A DNA stretch of 10,165 nt from DATKIY01 sp035543875 (lineage in GTDB: Bacteria > Actinomycetota > Actinomycetes > JAHEKZ01), in NCBI GenBank assembly GCA_035543875.1, contig DATKIY010000042.1:1-10165 (forward strand), read 5' to 3'. Position numbers and translations under genes: made by a program. Numbering within the stretch: position 1 is the first letter of the stretch; each line of letters opens with the position of its first letter. The notes below the pieces were generated by a model, which was not told the origin of the DNA, searched no databases, and saw only the letters and a program-made list of their open reading frames with translations. Below, piece after piece: positions 1 through 6,876 of the stretch.

Positions 1-2094
1 CGCGATCAGGGCCACCGCTGTCGAAGCAGAACGCAGGGCGTCCTCGGGCAATCCGGTGAGTTCGCGCGCCACCCACGCCGCGTCGGTGCCCCTGAGTTCG
101 TCGACCAGGCTCACACAAGCCCAAGCCACTGCTGCTGCACCCGTCACCACAGCAAGCCGAGCGCTGTCGAACGGAGGTTGGGCCGAAATGATCACGGCCA
201 GTGCTCCTAGAGCCAGGCATGCCAAGGTCACGTGTCCCAGCACCGGCGCAGACGCGCGAGCGCGCCAGGCCGCGGGCGCCGTCGCGACAACACAAGCAGT
301 GACAGCCGCTCCGATTCCCCACCCAACGGCGACAACGTCACCGGGGAGCTCGAGTGCCGAGACGGTGAACACCCATGTCTCAGCGAGCACCGCGACGGCA
401 GCCCACGTGACCAGCGCGAGGTATCTGGTGCGCGCGGCACCGATCGCAAAGGCGAGCAGCAGCGCCGTCACTGGTGCCTGCCACGAACTGTGGAGGTCCG
501 AGGTGTCCGCCGACCCTGGTCCCATCACCGACACCGTCGTTGCGAAAGCGAGCACAACGGAAAGCGCGCCGGACGCGCACGCAGCCCACTGTGACCAGAA
601 CGTGGCTGTCGTTGCGCGCACGCGACGCTCGACTGCGAAACCGCCGAGCAGCATGGCCGAAGCAAGCAAGCCCGCAGGCCAGCCGATGGCTGCTACAACG
701 CCCATGACTAGACCACCGGGGAACAACGCTGCCGCGGCGGCGTAGGACCATCGTTCGCCAGCGGTGGCTTTCCGACGGTGATACTCAGCCCACCCGGTCG
801 CGGCCGCAAATGCTGACGCCGTCACCCAGGGAGACGTGTCGAGGCCGCCGCGCGCAGCCAAGAGTCCGAGCCCCACAGTCACCGACGTGGCGATCGTGAG
901 AGTTGAGCCAGGAAGTCGCTGCTCAAGTGCCTCGATGCCGACGACGATTCCGACCGCGGTCACCACCGAAGCGGTGGTTGGCCAACCGTCAGTGGATCCG
1001 GCGAGCAAAGCCAGCAGAGCAAGCACGACCAGGGCGACGGGTCCTGAGGTCAACGTTGCTTTGGCGAACGGTAGTCGCGGGCGTAGTCGGGCCACGAGAA
1101 GGTTTGCACCAGCCAATACCGACATCACCGCGATCTCTATGGACCGAGGTTGCGCCACAGACTCGCCCTGGGGGACCGGATCGAGCCACGACAGGCTGAG
1201 CAACCCAACGGCAAGCCAGGCGATGGGCGCGACAAGGTAGGCCAACGCGCTACTGGGATGGAGACGAACCCATACGGCGTATCCGATGGAAATGGCGAAG
1301 GTTGTCGTCCCTAGCAGAACCGTCAACGCGACGCCTGACGGGTCTGGAGGGACGGGCGCATTGTCGACGAAGGATGCAACCGTGACGATCGGAAGTAGCA
1401 GTCCACCTGCCACCTCGAGGGCAGATGCGACGACACGCGTTCCGCGTCGCTTCAGCATCGCGGCGGCGACGAATAGGGCACCGGGGATCGTGAGCTCGGC
1501 GACCGGACGCATGGCAGGGTTGATGTCGGAGAACGACCACACGACGAGCCCGAAGACGCCGGCAAAGAGCAGCAATACGCCCAGGTAGGCCAGTCCGTGG
1601 ATGGCGAGATCTGACTTCACCGTTTCGCGCGTCTGCCGCCACCACATCGACACGGGGCCGGGAGGTGTGCTTTCGGCTGGGAACGTGGCCCGCGGCGCGG
1701 CCTGCGCCACCGCCGGTGATGTGCGAGATGCCGGGACGACCGGTTGCGTCTGCTGGTCCCAGAGCCCGGCATTTGGTTCCCATGCCGGGCTACTGGTTGT
1801 CGCGGGTCGTGCGACGGCGGCGGGTTGAGCCGGAGCTGTCGACCACCTTTGCGTGTACCAGAGCAACGCGTCGAAGGTTCTGGCATCGATCACGCCGTCA
1901 GCCCGTGCTTGGCGGAGGACCTCGCGCGTCACCGCGACACCCGAGGGTCCTGGCGTGTTGGCTGCGGTGAGCGGCGCGAGCACCATCCCCTGGCTCGTCG
2001 AGACCCACGGCGACCAGCCGCTGTCATCGAAGTACCGCTGTCGGCCGGACAGGTCCGGATCGACGTACCAACCTGTCGGGGTTTCAGCGGTCAT
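1..2094 (-). CDS. Multi-pass membrane protein with DUF2510-like N-terminus (C-terminus beyond window)
   Basis: This frame is open from an ATG at 2094 to the left edge (698 codons, no stop seen), so the gene is partial. Residues about 8-34 read GWYVDP...RYFDDSGW..W, the pattern of the short DUF2510 domain found at the N-terminus of many actinobacterial membrane or secreted proteins. A Pro/Ala/Thr-rich linker follows to about residue 155. From about residue 165 to the edge there are some 15-17 hydrophobic segments, beginning with one at about 165-187 (GLAYLGVLLLFAGVFGLVVW). It is therefore a large polytopic inner-membrane protein. I do not recognise a transporter or enzyme signature, and its function is unknown. 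An in-frame ATG at 2106 would add four residues (MIAG). Neither start has a good Shine-Dalgarno: a GCAGG lies only one base before the 2094 ATG. The short rightward frames opposite it are antisense shadows. The reading is supported by continuous hydrophobic coding across 2 kb. Confidence 0.86.
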   Translation of the reverse strand, partial: MTAETPTGWYVDPDLSGRQRYFDDSGWSPWVSTSQGMVLAPLTAANTPGPSGVAVTREVLRQARADGVIDARTFDALLWYTQRWSTAPAQPAAVARPATTSSPAWEPNAGLWDQQTQPVVPASRTSPAVAQAAPRATFPAESTPPGPVSMWWRQTRETVKSDLAIHGLAYLGVLLLFAGVFGLVVWSFSDINPAMRPVAELTIPGALFVAAAMLKRRGTRVVASALEVAGGLLLPIVTVASFVDNAPVPPDPSGVALTVLLGTTTFAISIGYAVWVRLHPSSALAYLVAPIAWLAVGLLSLSWLDPVPQGESVAQPRSIEIAVMSVLAGANLLVARLRPRLPFAKATLTSGPVALVVLALLALLAGSTDGWPTTASVVTAVGIVVGIEALEQRLPGSTLTIATSVTVGLGLLAARGGLDTSPWVTASAFAAATGWAEYHRRKATAGERWSYAAAAALFPGGLVMGVVAAIGWPAGLLASAMLLGGFAVERRVRATTATFWSQWAACASGALSVVLAFATTVSVMGPGSADTSDLHSSWQAPVTALLLAFAIGAARTRYLALVTWAAVAVLAETWVFTVSALELPGDVVAVGWGIGAAVTACVVATAPAAWRARASAPVLGHVTLACLALGALAVIISAQPPFDSARLAVVTGAAAVAWACVSLVDELRGTDAAWVARELTGLPEDALRSASTAVALIA

Positions 2095-2128
2095 GCCTGC
2101 AATCATGGCGGCATCGCTGCTCGATGAC

Positions 2129-2146
2129 CTGAGTACTGCTACTCAG
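2129..2146. promoter_or_regulatory. Perfect inverted repeat upstream of the membrane-protein gene
   Basis: The sequence CTGAGTA-CTGC-TACTCAG has two perfect 7-bp arms around a 4-base spacer. It sits 34 bases upstream of the 2094 start, or 22 bases upstream of the alternative 2106 start. That position suits an operator overlapping the promoter, or a small hairpin in the 5' leader of the leftward transcript. It is not G/C-rich and has no T-run, so it does not look like a terminator. The dyad is seen directly; regulatory function is inferred. Confidence 0.45.
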
Positions 2147-2218
2147 TTGCTAAAGAAGTTGAGCACTCTGCACCGAGCTGACGGCGTTGAGCGGTCCCGA
2201 GGGCGTGGGTTGTTCCGG

Positions 2219-2252
2219 CGGCGATCGCCGATGAGCGGGCTCGATGGAGCCC
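2219..2252 (-). terminator. Tandem dyads downstream of the lipoprotein gene, possible terminator
   Basis: Reading leftward, 13 bases after the lipoprotein stop codon comes GGGCTC-CATC-GAGCCC (2237-2252), a perfect 6-bp G/C-rich stem with a 4-base loop. A second, perfect 12-bp palindrome CGGCGATCGCCG follows at 2219-2230. There is no T-tract, so this would be a stem-only terminator of the type often proposed in actinobacteria. Its position directly after a stop and before a separate gene supports the reading. Termination itself is inferred. Confidence 0.4.
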
Positions 2253-2265
2253 CAGGCACTAGGTG

Positions 2266-2808
2266 TTAGTAGCGGTATCCGCCGCTGCTGCTGTCCGATG
2301 GCGATGGACTTGGTGTTGACGTCGACTGTGCGGAACTACCGCCGGGAGCAACCGCGTGCCAGGTGAAGCTTGCGCCATTGAACGAGTCAGCAACTCCGTT
2401 GCCGTTGGCCGCACCGGGCGAGGGGTCGAGGTTGAAGATGTACAGCGGATCGCCGGCCGCGGTGACTTGTGACTCGCCATCAGAACGTTGAATGGTCGAC
2501 AAGTGAGCGGTCACGCCGGGTCCGGCGACCGGCTTGCTGCCCGCTGGCACCGTCACCGGTACCCATATTGATGTGCATGAATCCGTGCACACGATCTGCC
2601 CGGACGACTCCTGGTCCGCCGCGTAGACGGTCCTACCGGACGCGTCTACAAGGACGTTGCCTACCTGTGGCAGTGGCTGTGATGTCAGCTTTACGCCGGA
2701 GCTCGCCGCTGACGACTGAGCCCCCGGGCTCGATCCGCTACTGCTGCCGCATGCAGCAACGAGTAGCAAGGTTGCGATTCCAAGGGCACTGGCCGTGGTT
2801 GTCTTCAT
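2266..2808 (-). CDS. Secreted-repeat (PF03640-type) lipoprotein
   Basis: A 180-residue protein. Residues 1-20 form a lipoprotein signal peptide: MKTTT, a hydrophobic stretch, then the lipobox LVAAC, with Cys20 the predicted lipidated residue. A Ser/Gly-rich linker covers about 21-40. Two copies of the secreted-repeat motif follow. The first, about residues 50-86, has VLVDASGRTVYAAD...C74..SC78..IW. The second, about 104-154, has the QVT..GDPLYIFNLD...G..NG core and ends in a W.A..P motif. The tail (about 157-180) is Ser/Thr/Pro-rich and ends GGYRY. The protein is expected to be anchored to the outer face of the cytoplasmic membrane. The biochemical role of this family is not established. An upstream in-frame start at 2862 would place 18 residues before the signal peptide and disrupt it, so the ATG at 2808 is chosen. 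No clear Shine-Dalgarno precedes it, which fits a very short leader or leaderless message. Confidence 0.9.
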   Translation of the reverse strand: MKTTTASALGIATLLLVAACGSSSGSSPGAQSSAASSGVKLTSQPLPQVGNVLVDASGRTVYAADQESSGQIVCTDSCTSIWVPVTVPAGSKPVAGPGVTAHLSTIQRSDGESQVTAAGDPLYIFNLDPSPGAANGNGVADSFNGASFTWHAVAPGGSSAQSTSTPSPSPSDSSSGGYRY

Positions 2809-2810
2809 GT

Positions 2811-2843
2811 CGCATATAACGTCGGCGATCACCAGATGGTTCA
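2811..2843 (-). promoter_or_regulatory. Candidate ECF-type promoter of the lipoprotein gene
   Basis: On the minus strand TGAACC (2843-2838), a 16-base spacer and CGTT (2821-2818) precede the lipoprotein ATG at 2808. This resembles the AAC-containing -35 and CGTT/CGTC -10 spacing of many extracytoplasmic-function sigma-factor promoters. An overlapping TTATAT could instead act as an ordinary -10, but it has no well-spaced -35. Either choice would start transcription within a few bases of the ATG. The bases are seen; promoter function is inferred, and such matches occur often by chance. Confidence 0.25.
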
Positions 2844-2892
2844 AACCGTGGAAGATTCTCACCCAATTCGACTCTTTGATGAGCGTATGTGT

Positions 2893-5637
2893 TTACGCCG
2901 GAACGGGCTCAAAGCCTGATGCAGGCAGGGAACTGGAAAGCTCTTTGCGGGAGTGAATGCCGAGCTTGGTGAAAACCTTGTGCAGGTGCCATTCCACGGT
3001 GCGCGGGCTTATGAACAAACGCGCCCCGATCTCCGGGTTTGAGAGTCGATCGCGCGCGAGCAGGGCGATCTGCAGTTCTTGCGGCGTCAGTTCATCGCGC
3101 GCCTCAACGGTGCGTTTGCGCGCCCTCTCCCCTGTGGCCAACAACTCGCCTCTGGCGCGGTCTGCGAACGCCTCCATTCCAATCGTCACGCATTGGTCGT
3201 GTGCCGCGCGGAGCTGCGTGCGAGCGTCGCCACGACGATTCTCGCGGCGGAGCCACTCGCCGTACAGCAGGTGGGCGCGCGCCAACTCCGGCCGAAGCCG
3301 CGTTTGGCCAAGCCGCTTGATTGCCTCGAGATATAGCTGCTCCGCAGTCACGCCTTTGCTAAGCAATGCACACGACCTGGCGTAGACGCCAAGCGCCCAG
3401 TCGGACTCGCACCCATGGATGTGCTCTCGCAGTCGCTTGACGGCATCACTGGCAAGTTCGGCGTGGCTGCTCCTCGTTGCTGCCTCGACCAGTTCGCTCA
3501 ACGCCCACGAAGCGACGAACAACTCCGGTGTGTGTTTGCTAGCTTCCACCGCAGCTGCGAGTGCTTCGTCATAGCGGCCAAGGCCGTTCATGAGAACGGC
3601 CTTGGCCCATCGTGCGTACTGGACCGCGGTGCCCTGACCCCCAGCGGTAGCTTCCACAATGACGCGATCGAAAAGTGCAGCAGCCTCGGCCTCCCTGCCG
3701 CGATACGCCGCAAGCGCAATCCCCGCGTATGGGCCGATGCGGGTAAAGGTGGTTTCCTTGACTGCATCGACTTCAGCTATCAGCAGGATGGCACTCGCGA
3801 AGTCGCCGCCGCACGCGAAAGCCTGCCCACATGCGTTGTCTGCTGCTGCGAGCACCCCAAGCGCCCCCGCATCCCGGCCGAGTTGAGCCGCACTCGTGCC
3901 GATCTTGAGACAGCGGTCGTAGTCCCACACTAAATTCGCAGCTCGAGTCGCCAGCCAACCCCATCGCATAGTCTCGTCCACGGAGACTTCGGGGCTCGCG
4001 AACGCAGAGATCGCGCGTTGAAGTAAGGGAGCCGCGGCAGACCGGCCTTGCGTAAAGACCAACGCCAAGCCGTCCAGCAGCAAGTCACACGGAAGCGGAG
4101 CTCCCTCGGGAGGCGGCGCGGTCGCGATGGCCCGCGAGACGTCGAGAAGGCTACCGCCGGTCGCAGCGAGCCGGCCCGCGAAAAGGCTAGCGGCCCACGC
4201 ATCGAGATACGTGTTGCGCGAAAGGCGTACGTCGAGGCTCTCAAGCTTTTTGGCGGCATTAAGGAGCAACATCGGAGCATCTTTACCGCGGTTCTGTGCG
4301 AATGCGACCTCGGCCTGGAGCAGATCTGCGCGTGCCCGTTCAAGATCTCCAAGGGGTACCGCTTCTGCGGCGGCTAAGAGCTCACGGGTCGCATCGAATG
4401 CTCCCGCTTCAAGACTTGCTTGAGCCGCTGTGAGCGCTCTGCTAGCTCGCCGCGCTGGATCACTTGTCAACGTGACCGCACGTTGCAGCAATGCTGCGCT
4501 GGCGGCTAGTCCACCGCGTGCTTGCGCACGGCTCGCCGAAAGTTCCAGCTCGCGCGCGATCTCTTCGTCCGGCCCTGCCGTCGCACTGGCAAGATGCCAA
4601 GCCCGGCGGTCTGGGTCCATGTCTCGATTCGTGACCACCGCCAACGCCAGATGCGCCTGTCGGCGCTCCGGCCTGCTTGCGGACCGATAGACAGCTGAGC
4701 GCGCCAAAGGATGCTGAAACGTCACGCGTTCCGTGATGTTCAGCATTCCGTCCGTCGCGTCGGCGGACGAGAGTTCGATCCCGAGCCGTTCGCAAGCTTG
4801 CTGCAAGAGTAAAAGGTCTCCGAGAGGCTCGGCCGCTGCGACCAGCAACAGACGTTGTGTGGCTTCGGGGAGTGTCTCAAGTCGCCGGACGTAGCTCTGC
4901 TCGATCGATTTCGATAGATCACCGCTTTTCGGCATTCCGAACCCGCCGGCCAACTGCATGGGCGTCAACCCTCGAGGCAACTCAAGCAAGGCGAGTGGGT
5001 TTCCGCGGGACTCTGCGAGGATCCTGTCGCGTACCGGCCGATCCAGGGCGAATCCGACTGAAGAGCCTAGAAGCGCGCGGGCATCAGCGTTGACCAGACC
5101 GCGCACCACCAGGTCGGGAAGATGTCGAAGTTCCTCGCCAGGCTCGCGAGTTGCGAATATAAGACCAACCGGTTCTGCTAACAGGCGGCGTGCGACGAAC
5201 GCCAGCGTCAACGCGGAAGTCTTGTCCAGCCATTGCGCGTCATCGATGATCCACAGCAAGGGACGATCCTCGGCCGCGTTGGACAACAGACTCAGAACCG
5301 CGAGACCGACCATGAAACGTTCCGGCGCTGGTCCGGGGGTCAGACCGAACACGATCTGCAGAGCGTCACGCTGAGGGCTGGGCAGTTGCCCGAGGCCATC
5401 GAGTAGTGGCGCACACAACTGGTGCAGACTCGCGAAAGCCAACTGCATCTCGGACTCAACCCCAACCGCTTGCGTAACGGTCAGGCCCGACGCGGATCCG
5501 ACTAGGTATTGAAGGAGCGCTGTCTTTCCGATTCCTGCCTCGCCACGAACAACCAACGACCGGCTCTCGCCTCGGCGGACGCTATCGATCAATTCATCCA
5601 GTTGGCCGCATTCCTCGGCCCGCCCGAGGAGTTTCAC
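2893..5637 (-). CDS. LAL-family LuxR transcriptional regulator with AAA-type ATPase domain
   Basis: A large ATP-binding regulator of the LuxR (LAL) type, 914 residues from the GTG at 5637. The N-terminal NTPase domain opens with VKLLGRAEE. It has a Walker A motif GEAGIGKT about 32 residues in and a Walker B-like segment LLWIIDDAQWLD about 95 residues further on. The long middle region is Ala/Leu/Arg-rich helical repeat sequence, as expected of the TPR-like sensor part of these proteins. The last 70 residues contain the LuxR helix-turn-helix: ELTPQE, then NPEIGARLFISPRTVEWHLHKVFTKL. Family knowledge predicts an ATP- and ligand-dependent activator. The ligand is unknown. The frame stays open upstream to a TTG at 5781 (962 residues). 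I prefer 5637 because homologues usually begin just before the LLGR motif, a weak GGACGAG lies upstream, and this leaves room for control sequence facing the divergent hydrolase gene. Confidence 0.93.
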   Translation of the reverse strand: MKLLGRAEECGQLDELIDSVRRGESRSLVVRGEAGIGKTALLQYLVGSASGLTVTQAVGVESEMQLAFASLHQLCAPLLDGLGQLPSPQRDALQIVFGLTPGPAPERFMVGLAVLSLLSNAAEDRPLLWIIDDAQWLDKTSALTLAFVARRLLAEPVGLIFATREPGEELRHLPDLVVRGLVNADARALLGSSVGFALDRPVRDRILAESRGNPLALLELPRGLTPMQLAGGFGMPKSGDLSKSIEQSYVRRLETLPEATQRLLLVAAAEPLGDLLLLQQACERLGIELSSADATDGMLNITERVTFQHPLARSAVYRSASRPERRQAHLALAVVTNRDMDPDRRAWHLASATAGPDEEIARELELSASRAQARGGLAASAALLQRAVTLTSDPARRASRALTAAQASLEAGAFDATRELLAAAEAVPLGDLERARADLLQAEVAFAQNRGKDAPMLLLNAAKKLESLDVRLSRNTYLDAWAASLFAGRLAATGGSLLDVSRAIATAPPPEGAPLPCDLLLDGLALVFTQGRSAAAPLLQRAISAFASPEVSVDETMRWGWLATRAANLVWDYDRCLKIGTSAAQLGRDAGALGVLAAADNACGQAFACGGDFASAILLIAEVDAVKETTFTRIGPYAGIALAAYRGREAEAAALFDRVIVEATAGGQGTAVQYARWAKAVLMNGLGRYDEALAAAVEASKHTPELFVASWALSELVEAATRSSHAELASDAVKRLREHIHGCESDWALGVYARSCALLSKGVTAEQLYLEAIKRLGQTRLRPELARAHLLYGEWLRRENRRGDARTQLRAAHDQCVTIGMEAFADRARGELLATGERARKRTVEARDELTPQELQIALLARDRLSNPEIGARLFISPRTVEWHLHKVFTKLGIHSRKELSSSLPASGFEPVPA

Positions 5638-5678
5638 AGGGAGCTCGTCCGCCGAACCCGGCGCTTCGTCGAGCGCAA

Positions 5679-5690
5679 CACGTATACGTG
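5679..5690. promoter_or_regulatory. Perfect 12-bp palindrome upstream of the LAL regulator gene
   Basis: CACGTATACGTG is a perfect 12-bp palindrome. It lies 41 bases upstream of the preferred GTG start of the regulator and about 205 bases upstream of the divergent hydrolase gene. A dyad in a divergent regulator/target spacer is a typical place for an operator bound by a dimeric helix-turn-helix protein. If the regulator instead begins at TTG 5781 the palindrome falls inside its coding sequence, which weakens the idea. The palindrome is seen; binding is inferred. Confidence 0.4.
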
Positions 5691-5881
5691 CACGCAGGCA
5701 ACCATCCCATGATCGACTGGGGGTGGCCAGCCCTACGGCAACTTCCCGCTGGCTGATCTTCCCCACCCCTGACGAGGGCAAAGTCGTCCCGGGGGCGCAT
5801 AACCAGGGTCTTTCACGGGCGCGACCCGATGGCCCTGCGACCAGGCTTGGTGGTGATCAAAGGCCAACCGTCTAGCACCCG

Positions 5882-5887
5882 AAAGGA
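5882..5887 (+). promoter_or_regulatory. Ribosome binding site deciding the hydrolase start
   Basis: AAAGGA lies seven bases before the ATG at 5895. The in-frame upstream ATG at 5829 has no comparable site, and the 22 residues it would add do not resemble the start of an alpha/beta hydrolase, so this site fixes the start at 5895. Confidence 0.65.
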
Positions 5888-5894
5888 CACGCTC

Positions 5895-6836
5895 ATGAGT
5901 TCCTCGATCACCTCGCCTGCGCCGGAAGGCTTGGGCTCGGTTTCTGGAGCGCCGAACCTGCCTGCTGGCTTCTCTAACACATTCAATAGCCGCTACATCG
6001 ACACCGGTGATGTTCGGCTGCATGCAGTAGTGGGAGGCGAAGGACCGCCACTGCTCTTGGTCCACGGCTGGCCCGAGTCCTGGTACGCCTGGCGTTTGTT
6101 GATGCCGGCACTGGCCCAGGACTTTCAGGTCATTGCGGTCGACCAGCGCGGGATCGGGCTTTCCGAAAAACCCCAGGGCGGCTACGACACTGGTACCCAA
6201 GCCAGTGACCTGGTTGGCCTGATGGATGCGCTGGGCCACGAAAGGTTTGCATTGGTCGGCCACGACACGGGTTTCGCCATCGGCTACGCATTGGCCGCCG
6301 ACCACCCTCACCGGGTAGCCCGCGCTGCCCTCGTTGAAATCCCTGGGCCTCCAGGCGCTACTCCCTCGCCGCCACTGTTCGTACCCGCCGCGCTCAACAA
6401 CCGGCTCTGGCACATCCCCTTTAGTCGGGTCGACAATGTACCTGAGCAATTGGTCGAGGGACGGGAGGACATCTTCTTCGGCTATGAGTTCGCGATCCAG
6501 GGAGGGAAACTCCCCGCCGAGGTCATCGACTACTACGTCCGCATTCTCTCCAACCCCGAAGCCCTGCGCAGCACCTTTGGGTTCTACCGCGCGTTCGATA
6601 CCACAGTCGCCCAGAATGAACAGCGCAAGAGCCAGCGGCTGACCATGCCGATCCTCGCGATCGGTGGCGAGGCGAGCTACGGTGAACACGTCGGGGACGC
6701 GATGAAACTGGTCGCTGACGACGTTGAGGGCGTTGTCATTCCCGGCGCCGGTCACTGGGTTGCTGAGGAAGTCCCTGAAGCGATGTTGACCGCCCTGAGC
6801 GTATTCCTAGCCCCATACCGCGAGGGGAAGGACTAA
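5895..6836 (+). CDS. Alpha/beta hydrolase, epoxide-hydrolase-like
   Basis: A 313-residue cytoplasmic alpha/beta hydrolase. After a disordered-looking Ser/Pro/Gly-rich lead of about 32 residues the fold begins. HGWPESWYAW (57-66) carries the oxyanion-hole HGxP motif shared by epoxide hydrolases and haloalkane dehalogenases. DQRGIGLS (83-90) is the next conserved strand-turn. The nucleophile elbow GHDTG (122-126) places Asp124, not Ser, as nucleophile, which favours epoxide hydrolase or dehalogenase chemistry over an esterase. A cap domain spans about 150-240, with FFGYEF and DYY tyrosines that could hold the epoxide oxygen. The catalytic His is His287 in GAGHW. The expected strand-7 acid is not an obvious Asp; Glu259 in GGEAS is the likely candidate. 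The substrate is unknown. The gene is divergent from the LAL regulator and is followed after 40 bases by the thioredoxin-like gene, probably on the same transcript. Confidence 0.9.
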   Translation: MSSSITSPAPEGLGSVSGAPNLPAGFSNTFNSRYIDTGDVRLHAVVGGEGPPLLLVHGWPESWYAWRLLMPALAQDFQVIAVDQRGIGLSEKPQGGYDTGTQASDLVGLMDALGHERFALVGHDTGFAIGYALAADHPHRVARAALVEIPGPPGATPSPPLFVPAALNNRLWHIPFSRVDNVPEQLVEGREDIFFGYEFAIQGGKLPAEVIDYYVRILSNPEALRSTFGFYRAFDTTVAQNEQRKSQRLTMPILAIGGEASYGEHVGDAMKLVADDVEGVVIPGAGHWVAEEVPEAMLTALSVFLAPYREGKD

Positions 6837-6876
6837 GCCGACCCGTCAGTGACTCATCCCGCAACTATTCGATCGG

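Noticed and set aside
56..745. Rightward 229-residue Ala/Thr/Ser-rich open frame, and similar frames at 836-1240 and 1286-1588
   Set aside because: They are antisense to a continuous membrane-protein frame on the minus strand, have low-complexity Ala/Ser/Thr composition and show no domain or ribosome binding site.
5847..5867. Near-symmetric TTGG...TGATCA...CCAA element before the hydrolase gene
   Set aside because: The outer arms are off-centre by one base and only four bases long; too weak to call an operator without comparative evidence.
5733..6755. Leftward 340-residue open frame opposite the alpha/beta hydrolase
   Set aside because: It is a mirror of a strongly coding hydrolase with a complete set of motifs. 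The translated product has no recognisable domain, and long antisense frames are normal in high-G+C DNA.
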